Under the pieces are notes generated by a model. It ran no database searches. It was given only the letters and a program-made list of their open reading frames with translations, and had not been told where the DNA came from. From contig JAGXIW010000003.1 of the NCBI GenBank assembly GCA_024635475.1, forward strand, positions 1 to 64,000: a stretch of DNA of 64,000 nucleotides, given 5' to 3'. The DNA is from a bacterium (GTDB lineage: Bacteria; Patescibacteriota; Gracilibacteria; BD1-5; UBA6164). Positions within the stretch are counted from its first letter, which is position 1; each line of letters starts with the position of its first letter. A program made the position numbers and the translations under genes. Below, piece after piece: positions 43,167 through 54,702 of this stretch.

Positions 43167-44045
43167 TTATTTACTAAAAAAATTAAAAAATTCTTTGTAT
43201 ATATTTGTGAGATTATCTATACTTATATATCTGACTTTAATACTATGCAAATATCTTGAAAAATTCTTTATCTTAGTTTTTCTTAAAATAGCATATTCTG
43301 TTTTTTTTTCTTTATCCAAACTATCAATAAACATTCATTTTCACAAATTGGATAGAAATCCTAATACTCCTGATTTTTCATTTTTAGCATTTAGTGTATT
43401 TTCAAAATTATCAAATATATTTACAAAGATCAAATCATTTTTCAAAGCAAGTACTTTTAGATTCTTGTCATTTTCAAATTCCATTTTATCTGTTAAGAAA
43501 AAAAGCAAAGTATTTTTTAGTTTGATTTTTGTTAGAAAAGAAAATGTAGAGTTAAGAGATGAAAGTTGAGAGTTATCAGTAATAACAGAAAGGTTATTCT
43601 CTCTTTCTACTATCGTTTTATATATTTCAAATATATGTCACTTACCTTTTTTTGTATCAAAAAATTTGTAAGAGTTTTCATCAAAGATTAAAGCTCCTAT
43701 ATCATCTCAATTTTCAACCGATGATAAGGCTAGTAAAAAAAATATCTCAAGTAGAGTATCTTTTTTTGTCTTATCAAAACCAAAATTCATACTTTTAGAA
43801 ACATCCATTACAAAAAATACTTTTAAGCTTTTATCTACACTAAATTTCTTAGTTAATAATTTATTTTCACGAGCTGATACAAGCCAATCAATATATTTTG
43901 AGTCTTCTCCTGCTTCATACTCTTTAAATTCATCAAATTCAAGTCATTTTCATCTAAAAGCACTTTTAAAATTTCAAGATAGATTACTTGATATCATTTT
44001 TTTTGTTTTTAAATCTAGTTTTTTGAAATTTTTTAAGTAATCCAT
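43167..44045 (-). CDS. DUF58 protein (vWA-related)
   Basis: A 292-residue protein with the DUF58 signature YEAGEDSKYIDWLVSARENK and KFSVDKSLKVFFVMDVSKSM, the latter equivalent to a vWA MIDAS strand (Asp-x-Ser-x-Ser). DUF58 proteins accompany MoxR ATPases in cell-envelope or redox-stress complexes. The gene overlaps no neighbour but is 10 bp from the next one. The start at 44045 is preceded by an intergenic region of about 105 bp with no gene. Confidence 0.85.
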
Positions 44046-44150
44046 AAATTAAAAAGAATTAAAGAATAAATTAATTTTATTTAATTATCTCTTTAATTCA
44101 ATTTTTGTTTTTAAAATATTCAAAATATATAAAAACTACCCATTTCATTT

Positions 44151-45320
44151 TTAACCTCTATGATTTCTAAATAGAAAACTCATCCTTTCCTTATTTTTAT
44201 TATCAGGTTTTTTTAATTCTTTTTTTACTACTTTTCATTCAACTATTTCATAATCAAACTTTTTATCAAACTCTTTATTTCCTTCCTCATCAGATAACTC
44301 ATTTCACTTATCGTCAAAAAATACAAGTCATGATTCAGTTAATAAAATAAAATATTTATTTTGATAATTTCCAATTTTTCATGAAAATCACTTTTTTAAT
44401 ATTGTATTTACCAAGTCATACATAACTGAATCAATGTAATCATGATATCTTTCTTGTCTTTTTTCAGAATCTGATTCAATTTGGTACCAAGTTATTTCGT
44501 TGTCCTTTTTGCTTTCATCTACAAATTTCAAAGTTATTCAACCTAATTCACTAAGTGCTATAGTTTCTGGATCAGATGAATAAACACACTTAAAAGTTTG
44601 AAATTGACTATTTTTTCATCAAATTTCAACTAATTTATTTTCTTTGTCTCTAATTTGTATAGTACCAGTAGTAATAGGACTTCTTCATGAATAATGCAAA
44701 TGCCATCACATCTTTTCTTCAAGTTGTCATAAATCAGAATTAAATAAATCTTTCTTTTCTCTTAATCATGATAATAATTTTTTAATTATTTTTTCATTTT
44801 CTCATATTTCTTGCATAACTAAAGGGTTTTTTAGTGTATTTTCAGGAATAATTGCCAACTCTTGTTCAATTTCTAATAAACTTAATTGTATTTTTTTAAA
44901 TTTTGCAACACTTGAAGCAACTTCTTTAGTAACTCATCATAATTTTAATTGATTATTTATTTGTCTAAGTTTTGGTATTGAAATATCTTTTAATTTTCCA
45001 GTCAAATATCAACCTAAAACTCTGTATAAAACATATTCTAAATCAACAGTAAAATTTATATTTGTTATTTGTTCTCAAGGGTAAATAGTATTAAAATACA
45101 TTTTTAATATTCAACTATCATGAGATAATAATATACTTTCAAATATATCTAAAAATATCTCACCTGAGAATTTATTATGTAAAAAATCTAGTAAATCTAA
45201 TTTTTTTTCGACAGATAATTTATTCAAAGATACTCTTAACATAGTAGAATCTAATGATCTTATTTCTTTTATTAAATCTTCTGTTGATAATTCTTCCGAT
45301 TTATTTACTTCATGTTCCAT
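44151..45320 (-). CDS. Hypothetical operon member, 389 residues
   Basis: A 389-residue acidic soluble protein between moxR and the DUF58 gene. The N-terminus is helical (DLIKEIRSLDSTMLRVSLNK) with a long coiled-coil region, and the C-terminal half is beta-rich with Trp and Phe (ESGLVFFDDKGNELSDEEGN). No signal peptide or TM segment. Unknown family. It is downstream of the moxR-like gene (73 bp gap) and probably co-expressed. Confidence 0.7.
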
Positions 45321-45393
45321 AAATAAAGTATTATATATTAAAAATAACTATTTCTATATATAATACTTTATTGTTTTTTGTCAATTTTATTTT

Positions 45394-46347
45394 TTACTTT
45401 ACTTTTACATTATTCAACACTTTTTCTATAAGTTCATCAACCGTTATATTTTCAGCAATGGCTTCATAGTTTAGTATAAGTCTATGTCTTAGCACTTGTT
45501 TTGCTATTTCTTTTATATCTTCTGGAATTACAAAATCTCTATTTGATAAATAAGCAAGTGCCTTTCCGGCTGATAAAAGAGCAATAGAAGCTCTAGGAGA
45601 AGCTCAGTAGAATAAGTATTTTCAAACTTCATTATTTAAATCTCTTGTGTAAGTAACTATATCTTTGATATATTCATAGATATTTTGATCAACAAATATA
45701 TCCTCTATCAATTTTTGAATTGCTAAAATATCTTTTTTTCAAAGTACTTTTTTAATCCCAGACAAATCTGAATTTAGAGAATTATTTTTCATTATTTCTA
45801 TTTCTTCTTGTTCACTTGGATAAGAAACAATTGTCTTAAAAAGAAATCTATCAAGTTGTGCTTCAGGAAGAGTATAAGTCCCATCTTGTTCGATAGGATT
45901 TTGAGTCGCTAATACTATAAATGGTTCATCAAGTTTGATAGTCTTATCAGCAATAGTAACTTGTCTCTCAGCCATAGCCTCCAAAAGTGCTGACTGCACT
46001 TTAGACGGAGCACGATTAATCTCATCAGCTAGTACAAAGTTGGACACTATTGGACCAGTTTTAATGTAGAATTCTTTAGTTTCTGGAGTATAGACACGAG
46101 CTCCAATCAAATCACTTGGAAGTAAATCCGGAGTAAACTGAACTCTTGAGAAATCTAAATCGAGTGCTCTTGATAAACTAGAAACTGTAAGAGTTTTTGC
46201 AAGTCCTGGTACTCATTCAATTAAGATATGCCCTTTACAAAATAAAGTTATAAGCAAATCTCTAACGAGTAAATCTTGTCCAACAACTACTTTTTTGATT
46301 TCTTGTTTTAATTCTTCTATTTTATTTAGATATTCGTTTTGTTTCAT
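45394..46347 (-). CDS. moxR: MoxR-family AAA+ ATPase
   Basis: A 317-residue AAA+ ATPase. P-loop [18 protein letters not shown], Walker [14 protein letters not shown], sensor [21 protein letters not shown] and sensor II/Arg finger [15 protein letters not shown]. MoxR proteins act as chaperones on vWA/DUF58 partners, and here the DUF58 gene lies downstream. It is the first gene of the reverse operon. Confidence 0.95.
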
Positions 46348-46460
46348 TTTTTTATTTCTTAAAAATTAGTCCTAGCAATTATAAAAAGAATTAAAATTTT
46401 TGCAAAAAAATAAAATATATGTTTAAATCTATATATACCTTAACTTTTAATACTAACAAT

Positions 46461-46853
46461 ATGATTAAATTGATAATAATGCCTTTTATTTTATGATATA
46501 TACTAAAAAGAACTGTAAATAATTACAGTACTTTTTATAATAAAATTCCTAAATTAACATACTTAAAAGCTTTATGTGCATCATTTTTATCTTATTTAAT
46601 TCCTATAATTATATTAGCATTATTTAATTACGGTCCTTTTAAAGAATTAGATAACTCAATTAAATCACTATTAAACATACTTGTTCCACTATTATTATTT
46701 TCATGAATCTACATTGTATATGTTAAAAACTTGAAAAATAAAGAAATAGCATTAAATGAAACTGTATTGACTTTCTGTATAAATTTTTTGATTGAAGTTA
46801 TTATCTCATTTTTATTAGCTTTAGTAATCTCAACAATTAGTGTTTTAGCATAA
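46461..46853 (+). CDS. Small integral membrane protein
   Basis: A 130-residue protein with three or four hydrophobic helices (LSYLIPIIILALFNYG, LLNILVPLLLFSGIYIVYV, CINFLIEVIISFLLALVIS). No family recognised. Its mRNA ends in a strong hairpin. It stands alone, upstream of a squalene/phytoene-synthase-like gene. Confidence 0.7.
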
Positions 46854-46882
46854 TATTAAAGTGTCTAATTTAAATTAAAAAA

Positions 46883-46920
46883 ATAAAAAATACTTTCTTT
46901 TACAAGAAAGTATTTTTTAT
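46883..46920 (+). terminator. Terminator after the small membrane protein
   Basis: AAAAAATACTTTCTT TTAC AAGAAAGTATTTTTT forms a 15-bp stem with a T tract on the right arm. Confidence 0.85.
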
Positions 46921-46921
46921 A

Positions 46922-46949
46922 TTGACATACTATTATTTATATTTATTAT
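46922..46949 (+). promoter_or_regulatory. Promoter of the phytoene/squalene-synthase-like gene
   Basis: TTGACA at 46922-46927 and TATTAT at 46944-46949 with a 16-bp spacer, about 30 bp before the ATG. A TATAAT follows at 46950-46955 as an alternative. Confidence 0.45.
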
Positions 46950-46978
46950 TATAATAATATCTGTATCAATAAATATTT

Positions 46979-47917
46979 ATGATTAAAGTAGGATATGAGG
47001 TTTATGGTAATAAAAAAATTGACTTTGAAAAATCTATAAAAAAAGTTCAAAAATTCCTATCAGAAAGAAGACCAGAAAAATATGCTAATTTTTTAAAAAA
47101 ACTAGATAAATTAAAGCTACTTTTTCAAATATGATGATTACCAAATATTGAAGAAAGAATAAAATTATTTAAATACCTATATTATGCAATGAGAATTTTG
47201 GATGATATTTGTGATTGAGATACTCCAAAAAAATTGTTTGAAAGAGAAAAAATAGCAATTGCAGAAAATTTTAATAATTGTGAATTATTATCTTGATTAA
47301 TTTCTAAAATAATAAAAATTGCTGAAAATTTATGATATAAAAATGAATTGTCTGAGATTTTAAATTATATTATTTGAAGTGTAAAGTATGATTTATATAG
47401 AACATTATGAGAAAATAATGGAGTTGTATGTAAAGATGATTTAGAAAAAAATTTTCATGAAATGGATATAGTTTGAACTATATGATGAACTGCTTTAATA
47501 TTTTGAATTGATATAAATAAAACTATTGTGTTATTAAAAGAATTAGGAGAGGCCACAAGAGTTTGATATAATTTGGAAGATCTTGTCTCCGATATAAATA
47601 ATAAAATTATAAACATTCCAAGAGAAGATATGGAAGAATATTGAATTACAATTGAAGATTTAAATAACTTTGCAAAGAATTGAATATTATGTAATTGATT
47701 GCAAATATGGTTATATAGCCAAATAGAGAAAATTGATAAATTATTGGATATTTATAAAATTAAAATATTTAAGACAAATTTTAAAACTACTTATATACCT
47801 GAATGGTGATGAAATATAAGAACTAAGTTATATATTTGGTTAATAAAAAAACTTACATTATCTTGATATATTCTTGAGACCCTTAAAACGAGAGAAAAAA
47901 TATTAAAGTTATTATAA
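46979..47917 (+). CDS. Squalene/phytoene synthase-like protein
   Basis: A 312-residue all-alpha protein with both Asp-rich signatures of head-to-head prenyltransferases: YYAMRILDDICDGD near residue 80 and EATRVGYNLEDLVSDINNKI followed by NIPREDMEEYGI. These residues bind the diphosphates of two isoprenoid units through Mg. Phytoene/squalene synthases start carotenoid or hopanoid synthesis. No other carotenoid gene is nearby, and the first signature is a DDxCD-like variant. The gene has its own promoter and a terminator. Confidence 0.75.
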
Positions 47918-47920
47918 TTT

Positions 47921-47964
47921 GACAACAAAAAATACTTTTCATAAGAAAAGTATTTTTTGTTGTC
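47921..47964. terminator. Bidirectional terminator between synthase-like gene and sod
   Basis: A perfect 44-bp palindrome (GACAACAAAAAATACTTTTC and its complement around ATAA). It ends both convergent genes; its last base is the last base of the sod stop codon. Confidence 0.9.
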
Positions 47965-48542
47965 TATATTCTACTATCAACAACATCCCAATTAATTACA
48001 TTCCAAAAGTTTTCTATATATTTTGCTCTTTCATTTCTATAATCTATATAATATGCATGTTCCCAAATATCTATTGTCAAAAGTGGTTTACTCTGAGTTT
48101 TAAATGGGTTTTCTGCATTTGAAGTATTAACTATTTCTAAACTTCCGTTTGAGTTTATAGACAGCCAAGTCCACCCAGAACCAAAATTTTTTACAGCCAT
48201 ATCACTAAATTTTATTTTAAAATCATCAAAACTTCAAAAACTTTTATTTATCATTTGAGCTATTCATCACTTAGGTTTATTATTGTCTACATTTCATAAA
48301 CTTTCAAAATAAAATGTATGATTCCAAACTTGAGCAGCATTATTAAAAATTGGACCAGATTCAGATTCAAAAATAATTTCTTCCAAACTCATATTTTCAA
48401 ATTCTGTTCAAATAATTAAATTATTTAAATTATTTACATAAGTTTGATGATGCTTTCAATAATGATATTCCATAGTTTCTCTAGATATATAAGGTTCTAA
48501 AGCATCTAATTCATAAGATAATTTGGGGCATTCAAAAATCAT
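47964..48542 (-). CDS. sodB: Iron superoxide dismutase
   Basis: A 192-residue Fe/Mn SOD. Metal ligands: His in EYHYGKHHQTYV, His in [11 protein letters not shown], Asp and His in [13 protein letters not shown]. Gln in [10 protein letters not shown] marks the Fe-type (Gln69 position). [11 protein letters not shown] and [14 protein letters not shown] complete the C-terminal domain. It removes superoxide. In these host-associated, often anaerobic lineages it would help survive oxygen exposure. Confidence 0.95.
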
Positions 48543-48670
48543 AATAAAAAATTAAATTATAATACTTTATTATATTACACATTTTAGAAAAATATTCAAG
48601 ATTAATAATTCCATTTGATTTATTATCTGATTATGAGTACACTAAAATAAATTATATATAATATAAAATT

Positions 48671-50467
48671 ATGATTAAAACTCATTGTAAATACTGTTTG
48701 TGTGATATGATTTTAGAAGACTCTGATTTTGAAATTTATGAGAAATTGTCTCCTATAATTAATTGAAATAAATATATTTTAAAACCAGTCAATATCTGCC
48801 CCGATTGCTATGAGCAAATAAGATTGAGTTTTAGAAATAAAAGAAATCTATATAAAACAAAATGCGATTTTTCTTGAAAAGATATTATTTCTATTTATTC
48901 TCCAGATAAAAATATCAAGGTTTATGATAAAGATATATGGTGGAGTGATAAATGGAATGCTTTAGATTATGCAATGATATTTGATGAAAATAAATCATTT
49001 TTTGAACAATTAAACGATTTAGTATACAAAGTTCCATTTCCAAATTTGAGTATTGTAAATTCTGAAAATTCTGATTACAATGATAGTCTTCTAGATTCAA
49101 AAAATGCTTATATGTGCTTTTGAAATAACAATATTGAAGATACTTATTACACCGAAGAATCAAGGCTTATCAAAAATTCTTCTGATATATGGTGGTCTGG
49201 AGAAATAGAAAAATCTTATGAATGTATAGATTGTTCAAATATATATAATTCAAAATATTGTTACAATTCAAGTAACTGTTCTAATGTAATTTTTTGCAAA
49301 AAATGTTATAATTGTCACGACTGTTTTATGTGTTACTGACTTGAATCAAAGAAATTTTATATACTTAATAAAGAATATACAGAAGAAGAATACAAAAATA
49401 AGATGAAAGATATTGATTTATCTGATTACGATAAATTATTGGATTATATACAACTCTTTAAGGATTTTGAACTAACTCTTCCACATATGAATTTTCAAAC
49501 TAATAATTCTCTAAATTGTATATGAGATTATGTTTATAACTCAAAAAATTCAAGTAATTGCTTCAATATAGTTTGAGTTCAAGATTCAAAAAATCTATAT
49601 GAATGATGAAGATGTAGTGATGTGTATGATTCAAGTTTTATTTATGATTTAGAATGACCTGTAATTTGATCAGTTACAGTCTTTATGTCTTGTAAAAATG
49701 TGTATTTTTCAGAATATATTTATGATAATTGTTTCAATATATTTTATAGTTTCAATTTAAAATCCTGTAAAAATTGTTTTTGATGTGTATGACTTGTTTG
49801 AAAAGAATATTGTATTTTAAATAAAGAATATAAAAAAGAAGATTATTTCAATGAAGTTGAAAAGATTATTAAATCAATGATGAAAAACAATGTTTGGTGA
49901 AATTTTTTTCCCGCAGAATTATCAAGGTTTTGATACAATGAAACTGAAGCGAATGAGTATTATCCTCTGAGTAGAGAATCTGTCATTGCGAGTGTAACGA
50001 AGCAATCCAGTAAATATTGAATTAATAACAAAACGATGCTTTCTGGATCGCCACACTTCGTTCGCGATGACAATTCTGAAACTTTCATTCAATGACCTAT
50101 TTTTAATTGGTCTACCTACGAAGCTCCTTTTCCAAAAGTAGATAAGATTATTTCTGCTCTAAAACTTCCCAGTAAGACAAAAGATATCCCAGATGATATA
50201 CTAAATCGGGCTATAAAATGTGAAGAAACTTGAAAACTTTTTAAAATTAGTCCTTTTGAATTAAAATTTTATAAAGACAATAATTTATCTATTCCTAGAT
50301 TTCATTATGATACCAGATATAAACATAGGTTATTATTAAAAAATCAGAGGAAAATATATGAAAGAATTTGTGAGAAATGTGGAATAGAAATAAAAACGAC
50401 CTACTCTCCAGAAAGACCAGAAATAGTTTATTGTGAAACTTGCTACAATAATTATATTTACAAATAA
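48671..50467 (+). CDS. Cys-rich zinc-ribbon/solenoid protein, member 1 (long form)
   Basis: A 598-residue protein, most diverged of the family. The N-terminal zinc-ribbon-like module has CKYC...CPDC and a conserved RLSFRNKRNLYKTKC block, and a WWSDKWNALDYA segment. A long repetitive central region is rich in Cys, Asn, Tyr and Ser (CYNSSNCSNVIFCKKCYNCH). It ends with the family signature (ILNKEYKKEDYF; EIVYCETCYNNYIY) and the second CxxC pair (CEKCG, CETC). Residues about 440-465 are encoded by an inserted palindromic element. No function is recognised; the pattern suggests a parallel beta-solenoid with a Cys ladder between two zinc ribbons. Confidence 0.75.
49982..50071. repeat. 90-bp palindromic element inserted in frame in a gene
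   Basis: Begins GTCATTGCGAGTGTAACGAA and ends CTTCGTTCGCGATGAC; the ends are imperfect inverted repeats (GTCATTGCGAG / CGCGATGAC, and CAATCCAG / CTGGAT). Length 90 bp, exactly 30 codons, so the frame is kept. The encoded VIASVTKQSSKYGINNKTML has no counterpart in the four paralogues, which align on both sides. Confidence 0.85.
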
Positions 50468-50562
50468 TTTCAAACACTAATAATTTCAAACTTTGTCAAG
50501 ATTAGATTTGATTTTATAAATATTTTGAATATATTATTTTAAACTATTTTGTATAAACTTAT

Positions 50563-52815
50563 ATGTATAAAACTCACTTAATAAAAATATATCATTCTTA
50601 CACCAAATGAAAAAAGTATGTTGATGACTTTTTGAAGGATGTTTGAAAAACTCTTGAATGAAAAAAAATGATTTTTTGAATCAATTTTTCTGGTGGAGAG
50701 ATATTTTATAGTTATACTTCGTCTGATGAAGTATATTCTGCTTTTGAATCACAATTTTATACATATTTCAATGATTTTCAATTGATTGAAGATAAAAAAT
50801 GAGTTTGGAATTTTGATAAAGATAGGACTGTTATATGAGAATTAACCCTTGAAAATTCTTGGTTTTATCCTTTTAAATATTCAACGACTGATAATACAGA
50901 ATTTGTATTTAATATGTTCAGAAGTTTTGAAAATTTCTCTATTATAAAAGACAAAGTTTGAGTCTTTACTGAAATTAAGCCCCTTCATTGAGAAAGCTTT
51001 AAGTTTTTTGTGAAATCAAAATTTAAATTTATGATGTTTAAATTTAAATTGATTTTTACATTTTTTAAATATATGCTTAATCACAAAATCCAGAAATGAC
51101 GGAAATGATTGTGAGATAAATATTATAAATACAAACTTGAACAAGAATTATTTGAAACCAAATTTTATATAATTGTTCAATGAGAAACCAAAAATCATGC
51201 TGAGTGAAAACTTAAATGACTATTTAATAATTTCTTGGTTTTTAAAAATTATCCTCTAAATCAATTCAAACTAAGAGTTATTAGAAATATTTCTCAAATT
51301 ACCCCTTTTTGAATAAGCGAAATTAAAAATAATTATGTTTGTACACACGAGGAAATCTCATCTATTTTTCATTTCCCAAATAAACCAAGTAGTGAGACTT
51401 CACTATTAAAAGTAACTGCAAAAAAACTTTCTCTTCCTATTTGAGTACCGACTTTTGATTTTGATGTTCTTAAAAATGGTGAGATAATACCAAAAAATTA
51501 TCCATTAGATTTAAATATAGTTTGAACTTCAGATTTTAGAAGTATAAAAGTCCCAGTTTGAATTTATGATGAAGATAGACTTAGACATCTATATATAATT
51601 TGAAAAACTTGAACTTGAAAATCAAAATTTCTGACAAGTATGGTAATCGATGACTTAAAACACGGAAAATGAATCTGATTGATTGATCCTCATGGAGATC
51701 TGATTGAAGAAGTTATCTCTCATATCCCCCCAGAAAGGATGAAAGATGTAATTATCTTTGATCCAACAGATGAACAATTTCCTTTTTGCTTTAACCCACT
51801 TGATATCAAAAAAACTGAGAGTAAACAAATATTAGCTAAATGATTTATTGATATATTTTATAAATTCTTTTGAGCAAACTGGAATGCAAAGCTCGAACAT
51901 GTGCTTAGAATGATATTTTTAGCACTTTTAGATAAACCAAATTCAACTCTGTTTGATATAATTAGAGCTTTAACTGACAAAGATTTTAGATATGATATGA
52001 TTGAACACATAAAAGATGATGTAGTTAGAAATTTCTGGACAAACGAATTTGCTGGATGGAGTCAACAATTCAATACTGAAGCAATTATGCCGATATTGAA
52101 TAAAGTATGACAATTACTTTCGGTTGATATACTTAAAAATATATTTTCAAGTCATGAAAATAAACTTGATTTTGCAGAAATGATGAATGAAAGCAAAATA
52201 TTACTAGTAAAACTTCCAAAATGAAAACTTCAAGCCGAAATAATGTGATTTTTGGGAGCAATTTTTGTAACCAAGATATTTCAAGCTGCGATGTGAAGAC
52301 AATGAATGTCAAAAAATGATAGAACACCTTTCTTCTTGTATGTAGATGAGTTTCAAAACTTTGCTACTGATACTTTTTGAGAGATACTTTCTGAGGCCAG
52401 AAAATACTGATTATCTTTGTCTGTTGCTCACCAATTTATAAAACAAATTCCACCTAATTTAAGTGATGCCTTATTTTGAAATGTATGAACTTTGATAAGT
52501 TTTAGAATTTCAAGTGAGGATGCTATTTATATGGAAAAACACTTTGATCCTTATATAAAAAGCTATGATTTAGCAAACCTAAATCAAAGAGAATTTTACT
52601 GTAAATTACTTGTAAAATGACAAGTAAAAGACCCATTCTCTCTAAAAAGTATTTATGTTCCTGATAGAAAAGTACCTAAAGATTATGTGGAACAATTGTA
52701 CCAATTATCAAGAAATAAATATGCAAGAAGCTTACTTGAAGCAAAAAAGAAAATCATAGAAGAACATAAGGATATAGTTGAGAAATTGGATAGTTTTGCT
52801 GAGCCGATAATTTAG
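50563..52815 (+). CDS. HerA/VirD4-like DNA-translocating ATPase
   Basis: A 750-residue protein. The N-terminal 290 residues are a membrane-proximal region with hydrophobic segments near residue 165 (FMMFKFKLIFTFFKYML). The ATPase domain follows: P-loop LYIIGKTGTGKSKFLTSM near residue 348, GIGLIDPHGDLIEEVISHIP, the Walker B FFLYVDEFQNFA near residue 592, and motif III-like EARKYGLSLSVAHQFIKQ. This matches TraG/VirD4/HerA-type coupling ATPases of conjugative type IV secretion. No mobilisation relaxase is nearby, so it may serve DNA import/export or a mobile island. Alone in its operon region. Confidence 0.85.
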
Positions 52816-52972
52816 GAGTGGGTAGTGAATTGTACTTAATTATGCAATCTATTTAAAAACTATTTTTTAGAATTTTTATAAAAATTGGATAAAATAAAGT
52901 GAATTTTCTTTGAGTTTTTGGATTTAAATAGTATATTGCAAGTAAAAGTTTTATTTTTAAATGTAAAATTTT

Positions 52973-53608
52973 ATGGTAGATTTTTTTAGAAAAGATTTAG
53001 AACTTAGTAAAAAATGGTGGCATAGGTTATTTAAATTTTTATTTATAATCTTCATATTTTGATTTATTTATAAAACATTTTATATAGATCTCACAGAAGA
53101 ATCTTTTTATCATTATAAAAGAATTGCCAATTTAGAAGACAGATTAACATATAAGGTTTCAAAAATTGAAGATGTACTCAAATATTGAGAAAGATTTGAG
53201 GATTCAAATTGGCAAACAGAAAAAGACTATTGGAATAAAAATATTTATTGTTCAAATAAACTTTATGATATAGAAAATCTAAATTATATTATTAAAGATT
53301 CTTGAATTAATAATTTTGATAGATTTTTTTATGATGAAAGTAGTACAAGTGTAGAGGAATTTTCAAAAGTAATAAAAAATGATAATATAAAGTGTATTAT
53401 AAAAGATAATGCTCAAGTTGATTTTTTAAATCCAATGGAACAATTTAATGATTTTTGATTTTATGAAAAAAGTGTAATTCAATATATTAAAGATGCTTTA
53501 TTTATACAAGAATTTCTTATAAAATTATTTTTATATATGATAGCTATATATATTTTTTACTATTGGATAATTATGTATATTATATATTGAAGAAAATCTG
53601 ATAAATAA
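52973..53608 (+). CDS. Two-TM membrane protein downstream of the ATPase
   Basis: A 211-residue protein: an N-terminal TM helix (LFKFLFIIFIFGFIYKTFYI), a charged periplasmic-like domain of about 130 residues with Cys (NKNIYCSNKL, DNIKCIIKD), and a C-terminal TM helix (FLYMIAIYIFYYWIIMYIIY). No family recognised. It lies 157 bp after the ATPase gene and may be its partner. Confidence 0.6.
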
Positions 53609-53651
53609 AAAAATAGGGCTTTTTATAATTTGAATAAGTAAAATTAAGTAA

Positions 53652-54365
53652 ATGAATACAGAAAGTAAAAATCAAATTCATCAAATTATAGATGAACTTA
53701 TAAAATTATCTGAATGAATTAAAGATTGAGTAATAACAAATAAAGAACATGATGAATCATTTTCAAATAATATTCAAAAGATTTATTTAATTTTAGAAAA
53801 AGATTCTTTTGAGTATAGAAAGTTTGATAGTTGGAAAATTTCAAAATATTTATATACTACTAGAACTATTCCATGATATTGTAATAGTGATTTGAAAATA
53901 TTAGATTTAATTTGAATATTAAAAGAAATAACTTGATATAATAATATAGAAAATGAAAAACATTTTAAGGTCTGAGATAATTACGAAATAATAAGATATT
54001 TATCAAAATTATTTCAAAATGTCAAAAATGAAGTTTTAATAGTTGATAGTTATGCTGATTCAACTTTATTTGATTATATTGAGGAAATTGAAAAAAATAT
54101 AAATATAAATATTCTTACATCTTGAAATTATAAAACAAATTTTAAAAATTTATATTTAGTTTACTCTAATTGAAATTTAGAAACAAAAATATCTACAACA
54201 AATATTCATGATAGATATATAATTTTAGACCGAAAAATAATATACTTAGTTTGAATTTCATTTAACTGATTTTGAAAAAGTGATTTTACGATAAAACAAT
54301 TAGATGATATTAATAAAATTAATGATTTGTATGACATTTGGAGTAATTCTTTATATTTAGAATAA
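53652..54365 (+). CDS. PLD-like (HKD-variant) protein
   Basis: A 237-residue protein. Residues about 125-150 hold EVLIVDSYADSTLFDYIEEI, resembling the strand that carries the first part of PLD-like folds. Residues about 185-200 read TTNIHDRYIILDRKIIYLVG, an H-D-R-Y variant of the HxKx4D motif common in defence- or toxin-associated PLD-like nucleases. GISFNGFGKSDF follows. Only one motif is seen, so the active form would be a dimer. Next to the ATPase and the two-TM gene, and 44 bp after the latter. Role unknown; nuclease or transcription-factor-associated domains are both possible. Confidence 0.6.
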
Positions 54366-54369
54366 AAAA

Positions 54370-54400
54370 AGATGCCTACTGTGTAATACAGAGAGCATCT
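54370..54400. terminator. Hairpin after the PLD-like gene
   Basis: AGATGC and GCATCT, with inner CTGT/ACAG pairing, form an interrupted stem directly after the PLD-like stop. A T-rich stretch follows only weakly. Confidence 0.4.
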
Positions 54401-54465
54401 TCAAAATTTATAAGTCCTTTTTTCTAATCTACTTTTTAGGTAGTAAATCAAAAGTCGTTTTTATT

Positions 54466-54702
54466 TTATCACCTTGGTGGAAAATAGTCATTTCAAAAAG
54501 AATCTTTAATATGAATTTTATGCTCTTTTTTTGTAAAAGCTATTAACTCAAGTCATTGATTTTTTGCTACATTTCTTGCATTTTCCAGTGCCTTCACTTT
54601 AATATTAGATATACTTATAGCTCTTTTAGAATTAGGTTTTTCAACTCTCCAATTTTGATTTTGTTTATCATATTGAACTAATATTTTGTTAGATTTCATC
54701 AT
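54466..54702 (-). CDS. DUF2188-like small protein
   Basis: A 78-residue protein beginning MMKSNKILVQYDKQNQNWRV and ending KDSFGNDYFPPRG. The final FGND-x-FPP-x-G segment and the NWRVEKPNSKRAISIS core match DUF2188 proteins. Several TGA codons (Gly) cut the ORF in the track, so it is not listed there. Function unknown. The stop is TAA at 54466. Confidence 0.75.

Noticed and set aside
52133-52327. Minus-strand ORF opposite the VirD4-like ATPase
   Set aside because: Antisense to Walker-B region of a real gene, no independent features.
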